A stretch of DNA of 64,000 bases from Streptomyces sp. NBC_00377 (GTDB lineage: Bacteria; Actinomycetota; Actinomycetes; Streptomycetales; Streptomycetaceae), in the NCBI RefSeq assembly GCF_036075115.1, contig NZ_CP107958.1:7812001-7876000 (forward strand), given 5' to 3'. The notes under the pieces are model-generated. The model worked only from the letters and a program-made list of their open reading frames with translations, made no database searches and was not told where the DNA came from. Made by a program: the position numbers and the translations under genes. Shown in pieces: positions 41,027 to 48,634 of the stretch. The number at the start of each line of letters is the position of its first letter. Position 1 is the stretch's first letter.

Positions 41027-42928
41027 TCAGCGGTGGCAGGTGGTGACGCCCGGCCGCCAGGGGCAGGCGAGGGCCGCGAAACCGCCGCCTGCGACCACGT
41101 CGACGGTGAGCGTGTCCCCGCCGCGCAGCACCCGCCGGTCCTGGACGAGGCCGTCGGCGCCGTCCCCGATCGTCTCGACCAGCCACCGCCCCGGACCGAC
41201 GGACAGCGGCACCTCGGCCGTGCGGGCCGCACCCGCGTACACCCCGCCGATGAACCAGCGGTCACCGCTGCGGCGGGCGAGCACCGCCTCCTGCCCGGGC
41301 TGTCCGGCCAGCAGACGGGTGTCGTCCCAGGCCGCCGGCACCTGGTCGAAGTAGGCCCGGGCAAGCGGCCGTACGTCGTACGACTCGGGGGTGCCGGCGA
41401 ACATCTGGAGCCCCGACTCGTAGGCGACGCTCAACCCGACCTCGGCCGCGTCGGAGTTGGGCCGCAGACCGACGCGCTGGAAGGCGCCAGGAGTGAAGTC
41501 CATGGAGCCGATGACGTTGCGGGTGAAGGGCAGGGTGGTGAGGTGCGCGGCGGTGTTCGTCCGCTTCTCCTCGCCGCCGACGCCCTCCAGGGTCATCACC
41601 TGCGGCCAGGTGCGCTGGATGCCCTTGGGGATCGTCGAACCGTGGAAGTCGACCAGGAGGTGGTGGGCGGCGGTCTCCGGGAGGATGGCGTCGTACCACC
41701 GGAGCATCGACTGTGCCTCGGAGTTCATGAAGTCGATCTTGACGCCCTTGACGCCCCACCGCTCCAGGGCGGGCAGCCACTGCGCTCGTTCCTCGGGGGT
41801 GTCCAGGTCGCGCTGGTGGATCCAGACGATGATCCCGACGCCCTTGGCCCGCGCGTACTCGACGAGTTCCGGCATCCAGCTGTTCGTCTGCCAGTCGGGG
41901 TCGGTGACGTCCCACTCGTCCTTCTTGAAGTACCAGCCCGAGTCGACGGCCTCGTAGGGCCAGTTCCGTTCGGCGGCGTAGTCCACGTAGGCCTTCTGCG
42001 CCGCGAGGCTCTGTCCCGCCGCACGGCCGCCGGCGAGCCAGGTCCACAGCACGGTGCCGGGCCGGATCCACCGCGGGTCGGCGACCTTGGAGGCGGGGGC
42101 GAGGTCGTCGGTGAAGGTGGACCGGGTGACGGTGGCGAGGTCGCCGGTCACCATCGCCCGCCAGGAGGTGGCGAGCGGACCGTCGGCCTCGACCTGTTCG
42201 TCGGCGAGTTGGACGCGGTAGGCGCCGCTGCCCTGCGTGTGGGCGAGCCTGGCCCCCGAGTAGCTGCCGGTGAGGTCGGACTCGGCCAGCAGGATGTAGC
42301 CGCCGGGGGTGGAGAACAGCGCTTGCGGGGAGTAGGCGTTGGTGGGCGCGGTGGCCGCCGTGTACGGTGCGAACTGGCCCTCGTTGTCGACCCGGTAGGT
42401 GCTGAGCCAGGCGCCCGCGTCCGCCGGCAGGTTGAACGCGGAGGTCTCGCCGAGCACGTCGCCGTACGCGGCGGGCAGGACGTACCGGTAGGCGACGCCG
42501 TCGGCGGAGGCGCGGACCACGAGGTCGAGCCGGGCGCCGGCGGTGGTGGCGAACGACAGCCGGGTCTCGTTCATACGGACCCGGCGGTCCAGCCGTTTGC
42601 CGGACTTCGTCCGGTACCGCTCGTCGACCAGCCGGTCCTTGCGGCGCAGGAAGCGCAGGTCCTTGGAGAAGTCGGCCTGTTCGGTGACGATGCCGACGGG
42701 CGACGGCTCGACGACCGTACGGCCGTCGCGGGACACCGCGAGGCTCAGCGAGCCGGTGGTGTCGTCCAGGGCTATCCGCGCACGGGGCGCGTGGGGAGCC
42801 GCCGAGACGGCCCAGACATGGTCGCGGGAGACCGTGTCCTGCCCGGCCCGCGCGGGGACGGTCGTGAGGAGTGTGGCCACCAGCCCGGCGCAGAGCGTGG
42901 CGACCGCGGTTCTGATCGGAACAGCCAT
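41027..42928 (-). CDS. Secreted glycoside hydrolase family 97 protein (alpha-glucosidase/alpha-galactosidase)
   Basis: A 633-aa protein with an N-terminal signal peptide (TAVATLCAGLVATLLTTVPARA, cleavage near residue 28). The N-terminal beta-supersandwich is followed by the (beta/alpha)8 barrel (AVDSGWYFKKDEWDVTDPDW, GIIVWIHQRDLD) and a C-terminal beta domain. Asp399 in GVKIDFMNSE sits where the retaining GH97 members have their nucleophile, which favours the alpha-galactosidase-like subgroup over the inverting SusB type. It is downstream of, and probably co-transcribed with, the GH95 gene (34-bp gap), so both act on the same external glycan. Confidence 0.87.
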   Translation of the reverse strand: MAVPIRTAVATLCAGLVATLLTTVPARAGQDTVSRDHVWAVSAAPHAPRARIALDDTTGSLSLAVSRDGRTVVEPSPVGIVTEQADFSKDLRFLRRKDRLVDERYRTKSGKRLDRRVRMNETRLSFATTAGARLDLVVRASADGVAYRYVLPAAYGDVLGETSAFNLPADAGAWLSTYRVDNEGQFAPYTAATAPTNAYSPQALFSTPGGYILLAESDLTGSYSGARLAHTQGSGAYRVQLADEQVEADGPLATSWRAMVTGDLATVTRSTFTDDLAPASKVADPRWIRPGTVLWTWLAGGRAAGQSLAAQKAYVDYAAERNWPYEAVDSGWYFKKDEWDVTDPDWQTNSWMPELVEYARAKGVGIIVWIHQRDLDTPEERAQWLPALERWGVKGVKIDFMNSEAQSMLRWYDAILPETAAHHLLVDFHGSTIPKGIQRTWPQVMTLEGVGGEEKRTNTAAHLTTLPFTRNVIGSMDFTPGAFQRVGLRPNSDAAEVGLSVAYESGLQMFAGTPESYDVRPLARAYFDQVPAAWDDTRLLAGQPGQEAVLARRSGDRWFIGGVYAGAARTAEVPLSVGPGRWLVETIGDGADGLVQDRRVLRGGDTLTVDVVAGGGFAALACPWRPGVTTCHR

Positions 42929-42962
42929 GTGAGTCTTTCCTGTTGGTCCGGGCGGGCGGTGG

Positions 42963-45296
42963 TTACGGCAGGCCCCAGGCCGCGCCCGGTTCGCTGACGG
43001 CGACCGGCGCGATGACGAGGTCGGGGCGGGAGCCGGAGTGGATCAGCACCTCGCGGCCCTTGGGCAGGTCGATGGAGAGCACACCGCCGCCGAGGTCGTG
43101 GGTGCGGGCCGGGCTGCCGTCGTCGAGGAGCACGGTGAGCCGGCCGCTGAGACCGTGGCGCACCTGGAGCGGCTCGCCCGCCAGGCTCCTGATCCGGATG
43201 AACCGGGTCGCCCCCGCCTTGCGGACGGCGCTGACCAGGAACGCGCCCTGGGCGCGGAAGTCGTGCAGGGTGACGTCCGCCCAGGCGGCCGGGACGGCCG
43301 GGAAGACCCGGATCACGCCGTTCCAGCTCTGGCAGAACATGTCGTGCAGGGACTGCGAGGCGGACAGCGGCGTCTCGATGACCGGACCGGCCTCGGTGTA
43401 GTGCGTGTTGGGCCGGCAGGGGAAGCGGGTGGTGGGGTCGAAGAACTTCCGCAGATACGAGATCGCGGTGTCGCCGTCGCCGGCCATCGCGTACATGGAG
43501 GCGGCCCCGGTGTAGCTGTAGCCCCGGTGGGCGCCGGTCAGCGAGTGCCAGTGCACGAGGGACCTGGTGATCAGGTCGCGGCTCTCGGGCTGGTCCCAGT
43601 TGACGAGGTACAGCGGATACACCATCAGCAGGTGTGAATAGTGCCGGTGGGACTGGGCGTACGGGGTGTCCGCGCCGATCATGAAGCCGTTGGCGTCGAC
43701 CGGGTACGGCGTGAGCTTGGCGAGCACCTCCCGCCACCGCGGCGCCAGTTCGTCGTCGATCCCGAGCAGGTCGGCGGAGTCGATGAGCGTTCGGCAGCCC
43801 CAGCGGATGAGCGCCAGGTCGTAGTTGGTGTCCTGCGGCGGCACGACGGGGTACTCGGGTGAGAGCGTGCTCGGCAGATGGAGCTTGCCGTCGCTGCCCG
43901 GCGTGAGGAAGTGCAGGTAGTAGTTGATCGCCCGACGCAGCACCGGGTAGACCGTGTCGCGCAGCAGGGCCTTGTCCATGGAGTGCCGGTAGGACAGCCA
44001 CACGTTGTGCAGCGCCCAGGTGAGGTCGCCGGTCTCCGCGCCGGTGCCGGGCCGTCCCACGGTCCGGTTGGCGAACATGTCGGAGCTGCGGCCGACGCCG
44101 GCGCTGTCCGAGCGGTAGGCGGCGGGCACGTTGGCGGTCAGCTGTTCCTGGCTCTGGCGCAGCGTCGTGGCGAGCGAGTCCAGTTCGGGGTGGTTGAAGC
44201 CATGGATGAGCCAGTACTCCAGCTGGACGTTGAGGTTCCACCACACCGCCGGCCAGGGCGTGGGCTCCAGCCAGGGCCCCGACGTGGCCATGACCGGGCC
44301 GCCCGAGCGGCTGGCGGAGGCGACCTTGTAGAGCTGGATCCAGTGGAAGCTCTGCAACCGCTGGTCGGGGAACGACACGAAGCTCTTGGGGTAGAACGCG
44401 TGCCACCAGTCGGTGTGCCGCCGTCTGAGGGTCCCGTACGAGGACGCGCGCCGCAGGTTGCGCAGCGAGTCGGTCTCGGCGGCGGTGCCGGAGGGGAAGC
44501 TGTGCCCGACGCTCAGGAGCAGCTCGCTGCCGGCGCGGCGGTACGCGGTGGCGGTCAGGCCGCCGCCGGTCAGCGGCTGGAGCACCTGCTCCGTGCCGTC
44601 GGCGGCGGTCTTGGTGGTCCAGGCCGGGTTGGCCGTGTAGCCGGCGGGCGGCTCCTCCTGGATCCGGCGGGGGCTGAGGGCCTCCTCGGGATGGAAGGTC
44701 CAGGTGACCTTCTCGCCGCCGCTCGCCGTCACCCGGGTGGCCAGTACCTCGTCGTGGATGAGGGCGGAGAGCGTGAGTTTCCCGGCGGTCGTGGTGACGG
44801 TTCCCGTGAGCTCGGCGTTCCACAGGCTCAGTCGCCAGTCGACGGCGGTGATGGTGCCGACGGGATCGAGAGTGAGGTGTCCGACGGGCAGGCGGCAGGT
44901 GCCCCAGCCGCTGCCGAACTCGGGCCGGTGGTCCTGCACCCGGCCGTGCTGGACGGTGAAGCGGATGCGGTTTGCGTCCGGCTCCTGGTAGATCATGCTG
45001 CCGAGCAGTCCGTCACCGAGGAACGGACCCTCGTACCAGCGGGTGGGCAGCGTCCTCCACAACAGGTCCTGGCCGCGCAGGAACGCGGACCACGCGCTGT
45101 CGGTGGCCACGGCGGAGCGGAGTTTCCACGGGCTCTTGCCTGCTGCCGCCGCACCGGCGCCGGCGGACCGCACCGCCGGTAAGAACTCGTCCGCGTGGGC
45201 CGTTGCGGGCAGGGCCGCGACAGCCGCACCGCCCAGCGCGGTGCCGATCACGGCTCTGCGGGGCAGGGGGGAGCGCTTCCCCGGCTGCGAGGTCAT
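42963..45296 (-). CDS. Secreted glycoside hydrolase family 95-like (alpha-L-fucosidase/galactosidase) protein
   Basis: A protein of about 777 aa with a Tat-type signal (twin Arg in PRRAVIGTALGG). It has the GH95 layout: N-terminal beta domain (WYEGPFLGDGLLGSMIY), helical (alpha/alpha) barrel with the active-site Asn pair in WWNLNVQLEYW (near residue 355), and a C-terminal beta domain. Late in the barrel, HRGYSYTGAASMYAMAGDGD and ETPLSASQSLHDMFCQSW are conserved in the family. It would remove terminal fucose or galactose from exported glycans. Two ATGs are adjacent. The second (45296) has better spacing (6 nt) from GGAGG than the first (45299). Confidence 0.87.
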   Translation of the reverse strand: MTSQPGKRSPLPRRAVIGTALGGAAVAALPATAHADEFLPAVRSAGAGAAAAGKSPWKLRSAVATDSAWSAFLRGQDLLWRTLPTRWYEGPFLGDGLLGSMIYQEPDANRIRFTVQHGRVQDHRPEFGSGWGTCRLPVGHLTLDPVGTITAVDWRLSLWNAELTGTVTTTAGKLTLSALIHDEVLATRVTASGGEKVTWTFHPEEALSPRRIQEEPPAGYTANPAWTTKTAADGTEQVLQPLTGGGLTATAYRRAGSELLLSVGHSFPSGTAAETDSLRNLRRASSYGTLRRRHTDWWHAFYPKSFVSFPDQRLQSFHWIQLYKVASASRSGGPVMATSGPWLEPTPWPAVWWNLNVQLEYWLIHGFNHPELDSLATTLRQSQEQLTANVPAAYRSDSAGVGRSSDMFANRTVGRPGTGAETGDLTWALHNVWLSYRHSMDKALLRDTVYPVLRRAINYYLHFLTPGSDGKLHLPSTLSPEYPVVPPQDTNYDLALIRWGCRTLIDSADLLGIDDELAPRWREVLAKLTPYPVDANGFMIGADTPYAQSHRHYSHLLMVYPLYLVNWDQPESRDLITRSLVHWHSLTGAHRGYSYTGAASMYAMAGDGDTAISYLRKFFDPTTRFPCRPNTHYTEAGPVIETPLSASQSLHDMFCQSWNGVIRVFPAVPAAWADVTLHDFRAQGAFLVSAVRKAGATRFIRIRSLAGEPLQVRHGLSGRLTVLLDDGSPARTHDLGGGVLSIDLPKGREVLIHSGSRPDLVIAPVAVSEPGAAWGLP

Positions 45297-45306
45297 CATC
45301 GTCCTC

Positions 45307-45432
45307 CAGGAACCTGACGGGTCGTCGATACATCGGGTGTATTCGGAACTTAGGCAGGCCCGTTGAGCCTGTCAATGCTCCGGAGTCCTTGACTCCTCCG
45401 ATGTATTGCGCTTGCCTGCTGGCAGGTTCCTG
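45307..45432. promoter_or_regulatory. Symmetric divergent regulatory region of the glycan-degradation genes
   Basis: Two nested inverted pairs share nearly one centre (about 45368). CAGGAACCTG (45307-45316) faces CAGGTTCCTG (45423-45432). ATACATCGG (45328-45336) faces CCGATGTAT (45398-45406). The left member is also part of ATACA-TCGGG-TGTAT. GGAGT-CCTTG-ACTCC (45382-45396) includes a TTGACT that could be a -35 box for the lyase-like gene. The layout gives each divergent promoter its own copy of the same site. The regulator gene is not in this window. Confidence 0.68.
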
Positions 45433-45470
45433 ACTGACCGACTCCATCCGCCACCGGAAGGAAACGCGTG

Positions 45471-46160
45471 ATGAACAGGAGATCCGTCTTACGGGCCGGG
45501 GCCGGCCTGCTGGCCGGCGGCGCCGCCCTCACCCTGCCGCCCGCCCCGCTCGCCGGCGCCGCGACCGCAACGTCGGCCGCCGATCCGACCGACGGCTGGA
45601 CGCAGACCTCGTTCTCGTACAGCTGGCAGAAACCCTGGAACCTCGACCTCGCCGACCGGCACGCCTACAGCGGCGGTGTCCACCGCATGTGGGTGTACGA
45701 CACCGACGAGCCGTTCGAGGAAGGCAGTTCGACCGACCCGCGCACCGAGATGCGCTGGAAGGTGGACTACAGGACGGGCGAGCGCATGTGGGACGCCGAC
45801 GTCTACCTCCCGTCCGGCACCGACGGCGCGTCCTTCGTCCAGATCCTGCGCGGCGTCCACCCCTCGGGCACCCCGGCCACCGACATCATGCTCAACGTCT
45901 ACGACACGGGCGGCGGCACCGTGCGGCGCTACGACGGCACCGTGCTCAGGACGAACGCCTTCGACACCTGGTTCAACGTGAAGATCGCCCACGCCGCGAC
46001 CAGCGGTACCGGAACAGTCAAGGTCTACTTCGACGACTCCCTCGTCCTGACGGTAGCCGACCGGGGCCCCGCCACGCGGTACTTCAAGAACGGCGTCTAC
46101 AACCACGGTTCCGGCCGTGCCGAGGCCCGGTTCCGCAACATCGCCTACTGGACGCGCTGA
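45471..46160 (+). CDS. Exported polysaccharide-lyase-like jelly-roll protein
   Basis: A 229-aa protein with a Tat signal peptide (MNRRSVLRAGAGLLAGG, cleavage near residue 35). The mature domain is a beta jelly roll with SSTDPRTEMRWKVDYRTGE (residues about 87-105) and a C-terminal YFKNGVYNHGSGRAEARF. This pattern resembles PL7/PL20 alginate or glucuronan lyases (RxE in the first strand, YFKxGVY near the end). A concanavalin-like glycan-binding role is the alternative. It diverges from GH95-GH97 across the symmetric regulatory region, so a joint glycan-degradation system is likely. A GTG three bases upstream (45468) is an alternative start. Confidence 0.72.
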   Translation: MNRRSVLRAGAGLLAGGAALTLPPAPLAGAATATSAADPTDGWTQTSFSYSWQKPWNLDLADRHAYSGGVHRMWVYDTDEPFEEGSSTDPRTEMRWKVDYRTGERMWDADVYLPSGTDGASFVQILRGVHPSGTPATDIMLNVYDTGGGTVRRYDGTVLRTNAFDTWFNVKIAHAATSGTGTVKVYFDDSLVLTVADRGPATRYFKNGVYNHGSGRAEARFRNIAYWTR

Positions 46161-46178
46161 CCACACCGCAGCCCGGTC

Positions 46179-46838
46179 TCACCGAGCGGGGCCGGAGCTC
46201 CGCGACCGGCCCGGCGGCAACCGCGCCGGGTCCGGGCGCCTGCGTACCCAGTCGAGCAGCAGCACCGAGCTCACCGCGGCGAAGGCGCACCAGGTCGAGA
46301 CGAACTCCAGCCGCCACAGCGCGAAGCAGGCCGACGCGCCCGCCCCGGTCACCACCCCCAGCACCAGCAGCCGGCGGTCGCCGGAGAGCAGCAGGGAGCC
46401 GACCGTGGCCAGGAGGTAGCCCGCGACGAGCACGGCCGGGTGCGGTAGGTCCACCGCGTACCCGACCGTGCGGCCGCGGATCTCCGCGGTCACCGGCCCG
46501 GAGGCGATCGCGGACGCCGACGCCACCGCGGCCACGACGCCGATCGCGAGAAGGAGCGTCAGTCTGCGCCGGGCGGCCGGCGGAGCCGCGCACCATACCC
46601 CGGCCGGCACCCACACGGCCAGCAGCGGCAGCGCGATCACGGCCCACAGGACGGTCGCGGGCCCGCGACCCCTGCCCGAGTGCCAGACGGCCGCCTCCAC
46701 GATCTGATGAAACCCGAGCAGCAGCGGCAGGGCGGCGAGGGGAAGATCCCGGCCGCTGCGCACCCGCGTCACACAGGCGACCCCGACCGCCGCCACACCG
46801 GCGCCCGCCACCAGGTCGGCCGTCGCACTCCAACACAT
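46179..46838 (-). CDS. DUF6629-like membrane protein
   Basis: A 219-aa polytopic protein. The N-terminus MCWSATADLVAGAGVAAVGV is characteristic of a family starting MCWSATAS that is common in actinomycetes. Six or seven hydrophobic helices follow, with HQIVEAAVWH in the second and a basic, proline-rich tail. Function unknown. The ATG at 46838 was chosen over the adjacent GTG (46841) because the family starts with MCWSATA. It converges with the lyase-like gene. Confidence 0.78.
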   Translation of the reverse strand: MCWSATADLVAGAGVAAVGVACVTRVRSGRDLPLAALPLLLGFHQIVEAAVWHSGRGRGPATVLWAVIALPLLAVWVPAGVWCAAPPAARRRLTLLLAIGVVAAVASASAIASGPVTAEIRGRTVGYAVDLPHPAVLVAGYLLATVGSLLLSGDRRLLVLGVVTGAGASACFALWRLEFVSTWCAFAAVSSVLLLDWVRRRPDPARLPPGRSRSSGPAR

Positions 46839-47113
46839 CACGTCACCAAGGGTTCGGCCGCCGTCCGGATCGCCACGCTGCGCGTGTCAGGCTACGTCCC
46901 GCCCGGTCGATCCACCGGCCGCCGGGCCGCGGACGGCGTCGTGCGGACGGCGCGGCCGGCAGGGCTGCGTCCTTCGCGGACCGCCTCGCGTCGGAGCGGC
47001 CGCCGACGGCCCCGGAGGCCGCGTTAGGCTGCTCCCCGTGGGCAGAAGGCTGCCCGTGGACCTCCCGCCTGGTGCGGCGGCGGGTGACCGGCAGGGATCG
47101 AAGGAGGCCACGG

Positions 47114-47467
47114 GTGGTGGACGCCTCGCACGGAGTCGAAGGATCCGCGCTGGTGCACGGCGTGGCTGTGCTGGAGGTGGGCCCGTTGTCCGGAAGGCCC
47201 GGCATTCGTGCCCGGGGCGAGATCAGCGAGGTCACTCGTTCGCCGTGGGAAGCGGCCCTGGCGGGCCTGGCGCGGCAGCACTCCGACGTCTCCTACGTGG
47301 AACTGTCCGAGGTGGGGTTCGTCGACGTGGCAGGGGTGGCGGCGCTCGCCGTCACGGCGCTCAGCCTGCCCGGGGGACGGGTGGTGGTCGAACACCCGCC
47401 GCCTCAGGTGCCGCGCGTGCTGGGCCTGTTCTGGCCGGGCCTCGGCAGGATCGAGGTGGCGCCGTGA
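47114..47467 (+). CDS. STAS-domain protein lacking the usual phosphorylatable serine
   Basis: A 117-aa STAS/anti-sigma-factor-antagonist-like protein. The core YVELSEVGFVDVAGVAALAV (61-80) corresponds to the canonical LDL-sxV-xFIDSSG segment, but the DSSG phospho-site reads DVAG (71-74). It therefore cannot be switched by phosphorylation at that Ser. It may be a constitutive antagonist or a scaffold. AGGAGG lies 6 nt upstream of GTG 47114. Its stop overlaps the start of the MEDS/ATPase gene (GTGA), so the two are translationally coupled and probably interact. Confidence 0.83.
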   Translation: MVDASHGVEGSALVHGVAVLEVGPLSGRPGIRARGEISEVTRSPWEAALAGLARQHSDVSYVELSEVGFVDVAGVAALAVTALSLPGGRVVVEHPPPQVPRVLGLFWPGLGRIEVAP

Positions 47468-48396
47468 CGGCCACGGTGGCGACCCACGAGGCGTTCCAGC
47501 ACCCCGCGCTGTTCTACCGCACCGAACAGGAGTACGTGGCCCGTACGGTGTCCTTCGTGCAGGAGGGCCTGGACCTCGGCGAGCCTGTCGCGGTGGCGGT
47601 GCCCGGGCCCAACCTGGAGCTCATCAGGGCCGGCCTGGGCCCGGACGCCGGGACGGTTCGGCTGCTGGACATGACCGTGGAGGGCCGCAACCCGGGCCGG
47701 ATCATCCCCGGGGTGCTGCGCGCGTTCGCCGACGCCCATGAGGGAGGGCGGGTGCGGATCATCGGCGAGCCGGTCTGGGCCGGCCGCAGCGCGGTCGAGT
47801 ACCCCGCCTGCGCGCAGCACGAGGCGTTGATCAACGCCGCCTTCGAGGGCCGGGCGGTGACCATCCTGTGCCCGTACGACGAGGCCCGTCTGGACGAGGA
47901 GGTCCTGGCCGACGCGAGGATCACCCACCCGACCGTCGTGGCCCGTGACGAGGAGCTGGTCAGCGACGCCTACGACTGGCGTTCCGTCGTCGCCCGCTAC
48001 AACGAGGAGCTGGTGCCCGCACCGGACGCGGCCGTCTTCTCCTTCGGCGCCGACGAGCTGTACGCGGTGCGCGCCTTCGCTGTCGAGGAAGCCCGGCGGC
48101 TGGGCCTCGCGGGGCAGCGGCTGAACGACGTCGAGCTGGCGGTGGCGGAACTGACGACCAACAGCGTGGTGCACGGCGCCGGGCTGGGGACGCTCGCCGT
48201 CTGGGCGGTGGCGGGACAGGTCGTGTGCGAGGTCCGGGATGCGGGCCGGCTGTCCGATCCGCTGGCCGGCCGCAGGCCGCCCGCGCGCGGACAGATCGGC
48301 GGCCGCGGGCTGATGCTGGTCCACTACGTGGCCGACCTGGTCCGCCAGCACACCTCCGCCGAGGGCACGACCGTCCGCTTCTACCTCGGCCGCTGA
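47464..48396 (+). CDS. MEDS-domain sensor with C-terminal anti-sigma-factor HATPase
   Basis: A 310-aa protein. The N-terminal MEDS (DcmR-like sensory) domain spans about 8-170 (HPALFYRTEQEYVARTVSF, AVAVPGPNLELIRAGLG, GRVRIIGEPVWAGRS). A short linker joins it to a C-terminal RsbW-type ATPase (about 190-308) with ELAVAELTTNSVVHGAG (N box) and GGRGLMLVHYVADLV (G box). It is a likely anti-sigma factor or Ser kinase whose partner is the preceding STAS protein, with the MEDS domain taking the signal. No sigma-factor gene is close. The GTG overlaps the STAS stop. Confidence 0.88.
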   Translation: MTATVATHEAFQHPALFYRTEQEYVARTVSFVQEGLDLGEPVAVAVPGPNLELIRAGLGPDAGTVRLLDMTVEGRNPGRIIPGVLRAFADAHEGGRVRIIGEPVWAGRSAVEYPACAQHEALINAAFEGRAVTILCPYDEARLDEEVLADARITHPTVVARDEELVSDAYDWRSVVARYNEELVPAPDAAVFSFGADELYAVRAFAVEEARRLGLAGQRLNDVELAVAELTTNSVVHGAGLGTLAVWAVAGQVVCEVRDAGRLSDPLAGRRPPARGQIGGRGLMLVHYVADLVRQHTSAEGTTVRFYLGR

Positions 48397-48553
48397 CAGC
48401 CCTCCCGAGCCGGACCGCCTCCGAGCACCCGCAGGCGGGCGGCGACCGGTCCCGCCGCACGGCGCGGCCGGTCCCCGCCTCCGTGCGGGCCGCTTTCCTC
48501 GCGGTCACCCCGGCCGACGGCACACTGCGCACCCCGCTCGGGGCCACGGCGCG

Positions 48554-48634
48554 CCCCCGACCGGGGTGTCCCACGATCCTGGTGTCCCCCGACCGGGGTG
48601 TCCCACGATCCCGGTGTCCCCGGACCGGGGTGTC
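48554..48634. repeat. 32-bp tandem repeat with hairpins at the kinase 3' end
   Basis: Units begin at 48554, 48586 and 48618 (partial), each CCCCCGACCGGGGTGTCCC or a close variant. Every unit contains a CCCCG/CGGGG inverted repeat. The third copy runs into the stop codon of the second kinase (48633-48635). The hairpin ladder between convergent genes may serve as a terminator. The remaining 48397-48553 shows no gene. Confidence 0.75.

Noticed and set aside
48554..48634. Possible CRISPR array
   Set aside because: The units are contiguous with no distinct spacers, there are only about 2.5 copies, and no cas gene is present. It is a simple tandem repeat.
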